From Gracilimonas sp031581265 (lineage in GTDB: Bacteria; Bacteroidota; Rhodothermia; Balneolales; Balneolaceae): DNA of 45,491 nt. Positions 1 to 8,520 of this stretch are shown in pieces; the stretch's first letter is position 1, and each line of letters starts with the position of its first letter. The notes below the pieces were generated by a model that had not been told where the DNA came from, searched no databases, and was given only the letters and a program-made list of their open reading frames with translations. Location of the stretch: NCBI RefSeq assembly GCF_031581265.1, contig NZ_JAVLBQ010000024.1, positions 1-45,491 on the forward strand, read 5' to 3'. The position numbers were made by a program, and so were the translations under genes.

Positions 1-1109
1 TTTAGCATTGTGGCTTCGTAATCGTTTGTGGCCATTGCATCTAAGGTACTTCCGGTGCCAAAGCTGAAAAAGATACTGTTGGTAATGTTCAATGAATCGG
101 CTTCTAACCGTGCACGGGAGTCAAAGTTACTAACACCATCTACATCTTCTACACGAAGTGCATTTCCGGGGTGGTCGGTAAATACCGAGTTGGTGTATAG
201 TGCTCCGGTGTTATCACGGAATTCCAACATCTGTCCCGGGTCTCCTGATGGAGTAGCATTCACTCCAGGACCTATATAAGTTGCGTTCGAGATCATTGGA
301 TAGGCGAACGGAGTTCCTGTTTCATCTCCTCCTGCTCCGTCCATCTCAGCAGAACGACCGGCTTGGTCGCTGTCCTGGATCACAAACCAGAACTGGCCTT
401 TTCCTCGGAATCCCTGGTCCCAGTCAAACGAATCATCGTTGTTAAAAGCTGATACCAAATATTTGGCATTTACGGTACCACCAAACCATTCGTAGCCATC
501 ATCGCCTGAAGCAAAGGACTCAACATATTCAATGGTTGTTCCGGCTCCAACGGCACCCATGGTCAGTCCCTGGATTTCATTTCCTGAACTGGAACCAATA
601 TTGATACCACTGTGACGGATGGATACATACTTAAGTACACCGGAGTCGTCCATGTCATCATCACCACCGTAACCCACTAAAGCAGGATCATCGGTAATCT
701 CATTAACGCCTTCAATGGTTGCTTCTACCGTGTTGTTTGTAGATGCACGGCCAAGAAGGATTAATCCTCCCCATTCTCCGACGTCGTCTTTGGTAAGGCC
801 TTCGTCGTCTTCAGCAGTGAATATAATTGGGTTGCTGGCAGTTCCTTCAGCGAAAATTTTAGATCCGCGGGTAATTACCAGCCCAGATGCATCAAGATCT
901 TGGCCGAATGCGCCTCGAACAGTCGTTCCTGCCTCGATGTAGAGATCAGCGCCTTCGGTTACGAAGATCATTCCGTCCAGCAGATATTCGTTATCTGCCG
1001 TCCACTCTGTATCAGTTGTTATGTTAGAACTTACAGTCACCACAGACTGAGCCATTCCTAAGAACGGAATCAGCACAAGTGACAATATTAGTAGCGTTGC
1101 TTTCTTCAT
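1..1109 (-). CDS. secreted parallel beta-helix protein (3' part outside window)
   Basis: This gene reads off the left edge, so only about 369 N-terminal residues are visible. The start is an ATG at 1109 that opens a clear signal peptide (MKKATLLILSLVLIPFLGMAQ). The mature part begins with a T-W-T-x-D-N-x-Y-L-L-D-G stretch, then repeated G-T-x-V-x-G and P-I-I-F-T-A turns and many Asn/Asp/Gly turns. This pattern is typical of secreted right-handed beta-helix proteins found beside TonB receptors in Bacteroidota. It lies 33 bp after the receptor stop on the same strand, so the two probably form an operon. It is likely a cell-surface or periplasmic partner of the receptor. Substrate and function are unknown. 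A type IX secretion C-terminal domain or a lipoprotein signal cannot be judged because the end is missing; no lipobox Cys is seen at the N-terminus. Confidence 0.8.
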   Translation of the reverse strand, partial: MKKATLLILSLVLIPFLGMAQSVVTVSSNITTDTEWTADNEYLLDGMIFVTEGADLYIEAGTTVRGAFGQDLDASGLVITRGSKIFAEGTASNPIIFTAEDDEGLTKDDVGEWGGLILLGRASTNNTVEATIEGVNEITDDPALVGYGGDDDMDDSGVLKYVSIRHSGINIGSSSGNEIQGLTMGAVGAGTTIEYVESFASGDDGYEWFGGTVNAKYLVSAFNNDDSFDWDQGFRGKGQFWFVIQDSDQAGRSAEMDGAGGDETGTPFAYPMISNATYIGPGVNATPSGDPGQMLEFRDNTGALYTNSVFTDHPGNALRVEDVDGVSNFDSRARLEADSLNITNSIFFSFGTGSTLDAMATNDYEATML

Positions 1110-1142
1110 TTTTATGGTTGGTTTATAGGTTTAGGTGTTTGA

Positions 1143-4040
1143 TTAAATCTTGTATTTAATTCCTAAAGAGAAAGTTCTTCCACGATTATAGCGCTGATAG
1201 ATGTACTCATCGCCATTAAACTTTTGTGACTGGACCATATCAGGGTCCATCAGGTTTGAAGCTTTTAAACTGATTTCAAAATGAGATCCAATAGTTTTAT
1301 TTGCTGTGAAATTCAGCGTTGGGTATCCCCTTTCATAGATATTTGGGGTCGCTCCTTCAGCAACAATGGACAATCGGTCTCCGAAATAATTATAGCTTAC
1401 TGACGAATTAAGACCGATGTTTGGATTTGAATACCCAATATCGAAATTCAAGAGATAGGGTGATTGCCCCTGAAGATCGCGGGTTGTTTTCGCATCCGGA
1501 TTCGCATTTCTTATCACTTTGAGCTCAAGTTCAGGAATATCAACTTCGGATTTAACCAAAGTTAGGTTCGAGCCTACAGTGAAAAAGCGGAATGGATCTG
1601 CGATGAATGCGAGATTTTTACGCACTTCAACTTCGAGTCCATAAACTCTACCATTTTCAACGTTCTGGATAGAAAGGGCATCGTTACCAAGGTCTGTTCT
1701 TATGACCCGTTCAAGCGTGTTTTCCATTTCTTTATAGAAACCACTTACCGCAAATATTTCACCCGGTGCTGTAAAGTATTCCCAACGGACATCATAATTG
1801 GTAATAAGCGTTCTTCTGAGTTCTGCATTTCCCTGGAATAACAGCCCGCCTACAAAATCGAAGGTGATATAAGGGGCTAGTTCTCTGAAAGTTGGGCGCG
1901 CTACTGTTCGCGTTAATGCCGTACGAATATTCATGTTATCAGATAGGCTCACGATGGTATTAATAGAAGGAAGGAGATCTGTGTTTTGCAGTTTCCCTAC
2001 TGCCAGTGATGTATCTAAACTGGCTACATTAATTGATGCATCTTCTACCCTTACCCCACCAATCACTTTAAACCAACTGGCGATTGGTAATTCAGCCATT
2101 GCATAAGCTGCATTCACCTGACTTGTCGCATCGTAGCTGCTACGAGGTGCTGTTGCATTTTGGACATAGTTGCCAAACTGTGGTCTCCCGTTATTGCTAT
2201 ATCCTAAAATTCCAACAGAGTCAAAAAATGCATCTTCATTCCCTTCTACATCATTTAAAGTGAGATTTTGGTTGTCAGTGTAGAAGTCGAATCGCTGCTC
2301 TCTAAAGGTCCGATCCACATCTACGATATTGCCACCAAATTTGATATTTCCGGATGTTTGGTTGAAAGAATTAAACGGTATAGAAATATCTACACCTGCG
2401 GTTTTATTGCCTTCTTCCAAATCTCTATAAAACCGGCCGGGACGCTGAAAATTATTCGTTGGGCTTGAGTGTAGTATTGCGCCTGATGGAAATGTATCAA
2501 CCTGGGTAGTAAAGTATCGTAAATCAGGCTCATCCTGAATACTTGTAGCTGAAGATGCCTTCCATTCTACCGTTGTCTTCAGGAAGTTCTCAAAATAATT
2601 TATCCCTGTTATCTGGTATGAAGTTAAACTACGTTCGATGTACTGAATGGTTCGTGTCTGAAACAAAGCATCGGGCACATCCACCTGATACCCTTCTAAA
2701 TATCTTCCCTGAGCCGTTCCACTTTGGGTTCTAAGAAAACGAGCTGAAATTTTATGATTTGGAGACAAACGATATGAGGCTGTTGCCATCCCTCCCCAGT
2801 CTACATTTCGTTCACCCTTATCATCTGCAACTTCAAGTCTTCTGAACAAAAGCTCAGAATCATCATAGTTACCTACCAAGTCATACCTAGATACCGTTCC
2901 GTCATTATATCCTGAGAAATTTTGACCGTATGAGAAGCTCGCTGTATATCCAAAATCATTGCCAAAAAGAGGAATCTGGTTCCCAATAGAAATCCCGTAA
3001 CTTTGGTTCATTGCTCCTTGCTGTTGACGAGGGCGAAATTCATTATTAAATGCCTGTGAAAGCTGATTTAGTGTTTGTGCAGCTTCCTCATCAGTTCGGG
3101 TATCACGTAATGTTGGAAATTCTTTACCCGACTCCAGGTACTCCTTTACGACCTCCGGAATATCTCTTCGCCCACCATCAAAGCCTAAATAGTCAGTGCT
3201 GCTTGGATCTCCAATGAGCAGATCATTAAATGTAGCTTTGGTATTGAAACCTGAGGAAGCTGATAACTGAAAAGAAAACTGCTCCGGGAAATCTTTGGTC
3301 GCGATGTCTACAAGTCCACCACTAAAATTTCCGGGCTTATCCGGAGTAAAGGTTTTTAGAGTTACAATATTTTCAAGCAGGTTACTTGGGAAAATGTCCA
3401 GTTGAAAAGATTTACGGTTGGGATCGGCACTGGGAAGTTCTGAACCGTTGAGATGGGTACTGGTGTAGCGGTCCCCAAGACCTCGTATGTACACGTATTT
3501 ACCGTCAACCACGGAAGCCCCTACTACTTTTTTGAGGGCACCTGCAGCATCACCACTGCCGGAGCTGGAAATTGATTCGGCAGAGATAGCGTCACTGAAA
3601 GAAATCGACTTTTGTCTCTGCCTCAATAAACCTGCTTCGTTATCTAATACAGCTTCTGCTGAAATGACAACATCACCAAGCTGTTCTGTTTCGGGCTGTA
3701 AGGTGAGGTCGAGTTTGGTTACTTCACCTGCAGTGACCTCAACGCCGGTTATGGTCTGCTTTTGAAAGGAAACATAGGTGACTTCGAGATTGTATGTACC
3801 TGGTTGAAGTCCATCTATGGTATATTTTCCATCAAGATTGGTTGCCGTACCTTTGGCAGTACCTTGAATGATTACATTAACCCCTATAAGGGTTTCGCCG
3901 GTTTCGGCGTCTACCACGGTACCTGAGATAGTACCGGTACTTTGCGCTTTTAGGTTAGTTGTAAAGAAAAGCGCAAAACAAACGAGTGCTGATATTATGT
4001 GTTTTTTCACGTGTGCTGATGTGTTTAGTTTTGCTTTCAT
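1143..4040 (-). CDS. TonB-dependent outer membrane receptor with CarboxypepD_reg-like domain
   Basis: This is a 965-residue outer-membrane receptor for energy-dependent uptake. Residues about 1-33 look like a signal peptide ending at a K-A-Q site. Residues about 35-120 form a CarboxypepD_reg-like beta-sandwich (GTISGTVVDAETGETLIGVN). Residues about 130-260 are the plug, with the conserved V-Y-I-R-G-L-G-D-R-Y and the F-x-P-D-K-P-G-N-F-S-G-G stretch. The rest is the barrel, ending with an aromatic-rich strand (RGRTFSLGIKYKI). Transport would need TonB/ExbB/ExbD; an ExbBD set lies about 4 kb upstream. The ATG at 4040 is used here. An in-frame GTG at 4010 would give a more compact signal peptide and a longer leader. 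The upstream gap carries tandem 11-bp repeats and a TAnnTTTG box, which suggests induction by an OmpR/PhoB-type regulator. The substrate is unknown. Confidence 0.92.
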   Translation of the reverse strand: MKAKLNTSAHVKKHIISALVCFALFFTTNLKAQSTGTISGTVVDAETGETLIGVNVIIQGTAKGTATNLDGKYTIDGLQPGTYNLEVTYVSFQKQTITGVEVTAGEVTKLDLTLQPETEQLGDVVISAEAVLDNEAGLLRQRQKSISFSDAISAESISSSGSGDAAGALKKVVGASVVDGKYVYIRGLGDRYTSTHLNGSELPSADPNRKSFQLDIFPSNLLENIVTLKTFTPDKPGNFSGGLVDIATKDFPEQFSFQLSASSGFNTKATFNDLLIGDPSSTDYLGFDGGRRDIPEVVKEYLESGKEFPTLRDTRTDEEAAQTLNQLSQAFNNEFRPRQQQGAMNQSYGISIGNQIPLFGNDFGYTASFSYGQNFSGYNDGTVSRYDLVGNYDDSELLFRRLEVADDKGERNVDWGGMATASYRLSPNHKISARFLRTQSGTAQGRYLEGYQVDVPDALFQTRTIQYIERSLTSYQITGINYFENFLKTTVEWKASSATSIQDEPDLRYFTTQVDTFPSGAILHSSPTNNFQRPGRFYRDLEEGNKTAGVDISIPFNSFNQTSGNIKFGGNIVDVDRTFREQRFDFYTDNQNLTLNDVEGNEDAFFDSVGILGYSNNGRPQFGNYVQNATAPRSSYDATSQVNAAYAMAELPIASWFKVIGGVRVEDASINVASLDTSLAVGKLQNTDLLPSINTIVSLSDNMNIRTALTRTVARPTFRELAPYITFDFVGGLLFQGNAELRRTLITNYDVRWEYFTAPGEIFAVSGFYKEMENTLERVIRTDLGNDALSIQNVENGRVYGLEVEVRKNLAFIADPFRFFTVGSNLTLVKSEVDIPELELKVIRNANPDAKTTRDLQGQSPYLLNFDIGYSNPNIGLNSSVSYNYFGDRLSIVAEGATPNIYERGYPTLNFTANKTIGSHFEISLKASNLMDPDMVQSQKFNGDEYIYQRYNRGRTFSLGIKYKI

Positions 4041-4061
4041 GATTACAATGCAAAACTAAAC
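4023..4061. repeat. perfect 12-bp inverted repeat across receptor start
   Basis: GTTTAGTTTTGC at 4023-4034 and its exact reverse complement GCAAAACTAAAC at 4050-4061 flank a 15-nt loop that contains the annotated ATG of the TonB receptor (4038-4040). The upstream arm contains the proposed -7 element. It could be a DNA operator, or an RNA hairpin if transcription starts further upstream. Confidence 0.75.
4051..4058 (-). promoter_or_regulatory. -7 element for the TonB receptor
   Basis: The minus strand reads TAGTTTTG, an exact match to the Bacteroidota -7 consensus TAnnTTTG. No TTG -33 element lies at the expected 19-22 bp, and the 11-bp repeat array begins at about that place instead. This fits an activator-dependent promoter. 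The start site would fall near 4044, very close to the ATG at 4040. Confidence 0.55.
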
Positions 4062-4080
4062 TTCAGCCTTTTCGGTACTG

Positions 4081-4157
4081 TTACCGTGAGGTTATCCTTT
4101 CTTTACGGGTAGGTTACCTATTCTTTATGGTGAGGTTAACTCAGTGTTAAGTCCACC
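4081..4157. promoter_or_regulatory. seven tandem 11-bp TTA repeats, Pho-box-like operator
   Basis: TTA occurs at 4081, 4092, 4103, 4114, 4125, 4136 and 4147, exactly 11 bp apart each time. Units alternate between two types (TTAcsGTGAGG-like and TTAyCyWTTCT-like), so the stronger period is 22 bp. Direct repeats with 11-bp spacing are the hallmark of DNA sites for PhoB/PhoP and related OmpR-family regulators. The array lies just upstream of the receptor's -7 element and fills the receptor-ftsH gap. The regulator's identity is inference. Confidence 0.6.
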
Positions 4158-4162
4158 ATAAA

Positions 4163-6277
4163 TCAGACTTCAGACTCTTCGTTTTCCTTATTTTTATTTT
4201 TCGGATCTTCATCAGATTTAGAGTTTTCCTCTTCCCCGGTGTTTTCGGAATCGTTGGAAACGGAGTTTTCTTCTTCAGCTTTTGCCTCTTTTTTTGAGAC
4301 TCCATTTTTATTTGAATCCGAAGGTTTTTCAAAAATACCATCCGGATATTTTCCGTGAGGGCGGTCTCCAAGTAATTCTCTCAGTGCATGATGATCCAGA
4401 ACTTCTCTCTCAAGAAGTGCTTTTGCAAGTTTCTCCAGATCCTCTTTATGATCTTGAAGCAATTGAATTGTTCTCTCGTGATTACGATCAACAATTTGAC
4501 GTATTTCTTGATCTATCTGCTGACTGGTTGACTCAGAATATTTTCTATTAAACCCAAAACTATCTTGTGCGCTTTGGGAATCTTTGAGCGAAATATATCC
4601 AAGCTTCTCACTCATACCATATTCGGCCACCATGGCAAATGCCATTTTTGTAATCCTTTCAAGATCGTTTTGAGCACCGGTAGATATTCGGCCAAATATT
4701 ATTTCTTCAGCTACCCTTCCACCAAGTAAAGCACAAATTTTATCGTCAAGTTCTTCGGTAGTCATTAAGAACCTTTCTTCAAGAGGGGTCTGAAGAGTGT
4801 ATCCCAATGCAGCAAGACCACGTGGTACGATGCTCACTTTAAGTACAGGATCAGTATGCTCAAGGAACCATCCAACAATAGCATGGCCTGCTTCATGATA
4901 AGCCACAATTTTTCGCTCATGTGGACTTATAAGTTTATTTTTGCGTTCCAATCCGGCAATAACTTTCTCAATGGAATCCTGGAAGTCTTCCATCTCAATG
5001 CTCTCTTTTTCTCTGCGTGCAGCAAGCAGCGCTGCTTCGTTACATAAGTTGGCGAGATCTGCTCCTGCAAATCCGGGTGTTTGAGATGCCAGGACTCTTA
5101 AATCAATATCACTGCCGAGTTTTAATTTCTTCGAATGAACCTTAAGAATTTCAACCCGCCCATTTAAATCCGGCTTATCAATCATTATTTGTCGGTCAAA
5201 TCGACCGGGTCGAAGCAGAGCTGAATCCAAAATATCCGGACGGTTGGTAGCTGCCATTAGAATGACGCCTTTATCAGAGTTGAATCCATCCATTTCACTA
5301 AGCAACTGGTTGAGCGTATTTTCTCGCTCATCATTGGAACCCATTGCCATACCACGTCCACGGGTTCTACCAATAGAATCAATTTCATCAATAAAAATGA
5401 TACAAGGAGCTTTTTCCTTAGCTTGTTTAAATAAATCACGTACCCGTGCTGCACCAACTCCTACAAACATTTCGACAAAGTCGGAACCACTTAAACTGAA
5501 AAAAGGTACACTGGCTTCACCGGCAGTTGCTTTTGCGAGTAAGGTTTTACCCGTTCCCGGAGGGCCTACCAAGAGAACTCCCTTGGGAAGTACACCACCC
5601 AATCTTGTAAATTTTTGGGGGTTTTTGAGAAACTCTACAACCTCTTCCACTTCAGCCTTGGCTTCTTGTAAACCTGCTACGTCCTCAAATGTAACTTTGG
5701 TTTCAGTCTGTTGATCGTATAAGGAAGCTTTATTCTTTCCAATATTGAGCACTTGCTGCCCCGGATTCATCTTCCTGAAGATGAAAATCCAAATAACAAT
5801 GAGCAGGGCTATTGGAATTAGCCAAATAAAAATTCCACTGAACCAATCTTCTTCAACCCGAACATCAAAAGTTACATTATTTGATTCCAGAAGAGGACGA
5901 ATGTCATCATCCCTGAGCATTGTAGTATTGAAATTTTTAAACTGATCCGAGCTTTCTGTTGCGAAAGGCATGTTATTATCACTACTCTCGGGACGAGTTA
6001 TAACACCATCTGAAATAGCTTGATCAGAGTATGTACCTGTAACTTCTACCTCATTGGTAATAGTAATTTCAGAAACATAACCTTGCTCAACATAGTTAAG
6101 GAATTCACTGTATTTAATTCGATTTCCTGTTTCAGGAGAAAAGAATAAAACTTGAGCGAGTAGTAAAACGAAAAATAGTACGAAAATACTCCAGGTTGGA
6201 AATTTTGGTGATTTCCCGCCTTTCTTACCGTCAGGCTTAATTGGATTATTTTTGTTGTTGGAATTTTTTTGCGCCAT
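4163..6277 (-). CDS. ftsH: ATP-dependent zinc metalloprotease FtsH
   Basis: This 704-residue inner-membrane protease degrades misassembled membrane proteins and regulatory proteins. Two transmembrane helices (about 30-50 and 150-167) bracket a periplasmic segment. The AAA module has Walker A GPPGTGKT near residue 238, Walker B IIFIDEID, and the second region of homology ending A-L-L-R-P-G-R-F-D-R. The zinc site HEAGH lies near residue 460. The tail after about residue 640 is acidic and Lys/Glu-rich, an extension common in this lineage. The ATG at 6277 gives a full-length N-terminus. The stop is 6 bp from the edge of the 11-bp repeat array. It appears to be monocistronic; thiL lies 122 bp upstream on the same strand. 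Confidence 0.98.
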   Translation of the reverse strand: MAQKNSNNKNNPIKPDGKKGGKSPKFPTWSIFVLFFVLLLAQVLFFSPETGNRIKYSEFLNYVEQGYVSEITITNEVEVTGTYSDQAISDGVITRPESSDNNMPFATESSDQFKNFNTTMLRDDDIRPLLESNNVTFDVRVEEDWFSGIFIWLIPIALLIVIWIFIFRKMNPGQQVLNIGKNKASLYDQQTETKVTFEDVAGLQEAKAEVEEVVEFLKNPQKFTRLGGVLPKGVLLVGPPGTGKTLLAKATAGEASVPFFSLSGSDFVEMFVGVGAARVRDLFKQAKEKAPCIIFIDEIDSIGRTRGRGMAMGSNDERENTLNQLLSEMDGFNSDKGVILMAATNRPDILDSALLRPGRFDRQIMIDKPDLNGRVEILKVHSKKLKLGSDIDLRVLASQTPGFAGADLANLCNEAALLAARREKESIEMEDFQDSIEKVIAGLERKNKLISPHERKIVAYHEAGHAIVGWFLEHTDPVLKVSIVPRGLAALGYTLQTPLEERFLMTTEELDDKICALLGGRVAEEIIFGRISTGAQNDLERITKMAFAMVAEYGMSEKLGYISLKDSQSAQDSFGFNRKYSESTSQQIDQEIRQIVDRNHERTIQLLQDHKEDLEKLAKALLEREVLDHHALRELLGDRPHGKYPDGIFEKPSDSNKNGVSKKEAKAEEENSVSNDSENTGEEENSKSDEDPKNKNKENEESEV

Positions 6278-6399
6278 TAAAAAAGCTTATAAATTATCTT
6301 AAGAGTGTAATATAACGATCCTATAACTCAAATAAGTCAGGACCTTAGTGATTTTGTCAATTGAACCAATAGTTGGCAAAAAACGTGCCATTACACAAG

Positions 6400-7428
6400 T
6401 TATGACAATTCATCAAAAGAAATGATATCACCTTCTGCAGTCTGTAGCTTTAGGCCTTCTTCCCTGTCAATCATGCGACCAATTACTACAAAATCATTAA
6501 AGTGTTTTACAAACTGCTCCACTTTTTTTTCGGGAAGCGTGAACATAAGTTCAAAATCTTCTCCTCCAAATAAAGCATAGCGATCTACATCTTCTTGCAT
6601 CTCATCTGCAACCTGGCGGGTTTCTATCGCAATAGGTATCGCGGCCTGATAAATTTGTGCGCCTAATTCTGATGCATCTGCTAATTCATTAACATCGTGT
6701 ACCAGTCCTTTTGTCAGATCAATCATGGAGGTTGGTACAACGTTATGCTCTTTGAATGTCTCAATCAAATCTTTGCGAGCTTCAGGAATTAATTGTCTTT
6801 TAACCACAAACTGATAATCACCGAGTTCGGGTTGTATTGATTCGTCACCGTGTTCTTTCCAGTGCTTCTTTTCTCTCATTAATATTCTTAAACCGGCGAG
6901 TGCCCCACCAAGATCTCCCGTAACACAAATGGCATCACCTTCACCTGCACCAGCGCGATAGGTTAGTGCTTTTTTATTCACTTCCCCCTGAACACTAATT
7001 GAAACTACCAAATTTGCATGATTGGCTTTCAGGTCTCCTCCTACTAACTCCACATTATGTTCCTTTCCAGCAGCATAAATTCCTTTGTATAAATATTCAA
7101 TCATCTGCACCGACATTTTATTGGGTCCGGCAAGATTAATCAGCATGGAAACCGGTTTACCGTTCATTGCATAAATATCGCTAACTCCGGCGGATACAAT
7201 CTTATATCCGAGATGCTGAAAAGGAGTATAGGTAGGATCAAAGTCCACTCCTTCAACATAGGTATCAGTTGAAAGCAAGGTACAAGAGCTTTTGGACTTC
7301 GTAATTACTGCTGCATCATCTCCAATACCTTTTACTACTTCGCTATTTTTAAAAGAATCGAAACCTGATAATTTATCAAGAAGTGCTTTACTGCCTATAC
7401 TTTGTATAGTTTGAAAAGAATCTGGCAT
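6400..7428 (-). CDS. thiL: thiamine-monophosphate kinase
   Basis: The product phosphorylates thiamine monophosphate to thiamine pyrophosphate in the last step of cofactor synthesis. It belongs to the AIRS/PurM-type ATP-binding fold. Visible marks are the GIGDDAAV glycine/acid motif near residue 34, the S-T-D-T-Y-V-E-G-V-D-F metal/substrate segment, and the late F-G-G-E-D-F-E-L-M motif. Length is about 342 residues, usual for the family. A longer reading frame begins at 7470, but that start lies inside a strong terminator hairpin of the upstream exbD operon (7448-7489). The ATG at 7428 (MPDSFQTIQSIG) is therefore preferred. No other thiamine genes are nearby. Confidence 0.95.
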   Translation of the reverse strand: MPDSFQTIQSIGSKALLDKLSGFDSFKNSEVVKGIGDDAAVITKSKSSCTLLSTDTYVEGVDFDPTYTPFQHLGYKIVSAGVSDIYAMNGKPVSMLINLAGPNKMSVQMIEYLYKGIYAAGKEHNVELVGGDLKANHANLVVSISVQGEVNKKALTYRAGAGEGDAICVTGDLGGALAGLRILMREKKHWKEHGDESIQPELGDYQFVVKRQLIPEARKDLIETFKEHNVVPTSMIDLTKGLVHDVNELADASELGAQIYQAAIPIAIETRQVADEMQEDVDRYALFGGEDFELMFTLPEKKVEQFVKHFNDFVVIGRMIDREEGLKLQTAEGDIISFDELS

Positions 7429-7447
7429 TATTTTGCTTGAGTTAGAA

Positions 7448-7489
7448 ATAAAAAAAGGCACCTGCATCAAACGACACAGTTGCCTTTAA
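7448..7489 (-). terminator. rho-independent terminator after the exbD operon
   Basis: On the minus strand, AAAGGCAaCTG pairs with CAGgTGCCTTT across a 12-nt loop, followed by a run of T. It lies just after the second exbD stop at 7507 and ends upstream of thiL. Confidence 0.75.
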
Positions 7490-7506
7490 TAATTCGTAAT
7501 AAAAAT

Positions 7507-7959
7507 TTAGTTCGGCTCTCGTTTAGTCGAGTAATTAATTTGAAACGTACTTGCCTGCTTTAGTTCTTCCTGAACATCTGTTAATAGACCAAATTGAGAA
7601 TTTTCATCAACTCGTAATGATACAATCAATCTAGGTTGTTCACGAAGTTTATCATACATCAGATTTCTTATAGCTCCTATGTCTTCCACTAAAGCATCAT
7701 CAATCTGAACTTTATCTTGCCCCAAGCGATTGCCGGGCAATCTTTCAGGACCGATATATATATAAGACAAACGTCTCTTTTGTTCGATCTTCTCAATGTT
7801 TTCGGCCTGAGTTAAAGTCACTCTCACCTTCAAAGTTACTTCTCGTAACACAGTAGTAACCATGAAGAAGAAGAGCAGTATAAAAATTACATCAGGCATA
7901 GCTGAAGTCGGTACTTCCTGTTTACTTCCACCTCTTTTCTTTTGAAAATGTGCGGCCAT
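7507..7959 (-). CDS. exbD: ExbD/TolR family biopolymer transport protein (second copy)
   Basis: This 150-residue inner-membrane protein has one N-terminal helix (about 19-40). The conserved proton-carrying Asp is present in P-D-V-I-F-I-L-L-F-F-F. A periplasmic domain follows, with V-D-E-N-S-Q-F-G late in the sequence. ExbD works with ExbB to transmit the proton-motive force to TonB (or as TolR with TolQ/TolA). Its ATG at 7959 directly abuts the TAA of the preceding exbD (7960-7962), so the two are translationally linked. It is the last gene of the cluster; a terminator follows. Two non-identical ExbD proteins in a row are common in Bacteroidota and may form heterodimers. Confidence 0.9.
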   Translation of the reverse strand: MAAHFQKKRGGSKQEVPTSAMPDVIFILLFFFMVTTVLREVTLKVRVTLTQAENIEKIEQKRRLSYIYIGPERLPGNRLGQDKVQIDDALVEDIGAIRNLMYDKLREQPRLIVSLRVDENSQFGLLTDVQEELKQASTFQINYSTKREPN

Positions 7960-8505
7960 TTAACTATCCCCCGGTTCTGCGATTGAGATTTTCTTAGGAT
8001 ACATGTCTTTGATATTTTCATGCTGAGGGCTGCCATCATTAAGTGCGCCATAAGGCACGCCATAGTTAGCCCGCGATGCTTCATCCCTTAAATCTTTATA
8101 AGCTCCCATAACCTCATCCAACATATCGATGTAAATTCGATATGGGGTTTGGCGCTGAGTTTTTATAGAGATAATAGCCAGATCGGGAGTTTCTGCAAGG
8201 TTAGGATCGTTATTAGGGTTCTTAATGAACTCTATAAGATCTGCTTTTACTTCACCTATCTGTGTAGGTTGTTCATCCATTAAGATTCTACCTTCAGCAT
8301 TTACAAGAATGTTCATCAGGTTTCGTTCTCGAATGGGTGGGGGTTCCTGATCATCCTCTAATGGCGGTGGTAACACCAAACCAATCCCGGTATCCACATT
8401 AATAGTGGTTGTTACCAAAAAGAAAATCAGGAGAAGAAATGCAATGTCAGCCATGGACGAACCATTGATCTCGGCTTCTTCTCTTTTTCGTTTCTTGATT
8501 AACAT
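7960..8505 (-). CDS. exbD: ExbD/TolR family biopolymer transport protein (first copy)
   Basis: This is a 181-residue ExbD homologue with a basic cytoplasmic N-terminus (MLIKKRKREE). A single membrane helix (about 18-38) carries the functional Asp in M-A-D-I-A-F-L-L-L-I-F-F. The periplasmic part starts with an unusual Pro/acid-rich linker (LPPPLEDDQEPPP). It is longer than the second copy mainly in its C-terminal half (D-M-L-D-E-V-M-G-A-Y and a tail after it). It lies 15 bp after the small membrane protein gene and ends where the second exbD begins. The protein likely pairs with the ExbB at 8825-9553 to energise TonB receptors such as the one at 1143. Confidence 0.9.
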   Translation of the reverse strand: MLIKKRKREEAEINGSSMADIAFLLLIFFLVTTTINVDTGIGLVLPPPLEDDQEPPPIRERNLMNILVNAEGRILMDEQPTQIGEVKADLIEFIKNPNNDPNLAETPDLAIISIKTQRQTPYRIYIDMLDEVMGAYKDLRDEASRANYGVPYGALNDGSPQHENIKDMYPKKISIAEPGDS

Positions 8506-8520
8506 AAATTGCTATCCTGT

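Noticed and set aside
28..942. Plus-strand frames (83 and 75 codons) at the left edge
   Set aside because: They are antisense to the beta-helix protein, whose minus-strand frame is open to the window edge with a signal peptide.
4081..4157. CRISPR-like or minisatellite reading of the 11-bp array
   Set aside because: Units are too short and there are no spacers; the position next to a promoter fits an operator.
5244..5714. 156-codon frame opposite ftsH
   Set aside because: It is antisense to the highly conserved AAA domain of ftsH; the apparent frame is a by-product of that coding sequence.
7429..7470. N-terminal extension of thiL
   Set aside because: It lies inside the terminator of the exbD operon; the ATG at 7428 gives the usual family start.
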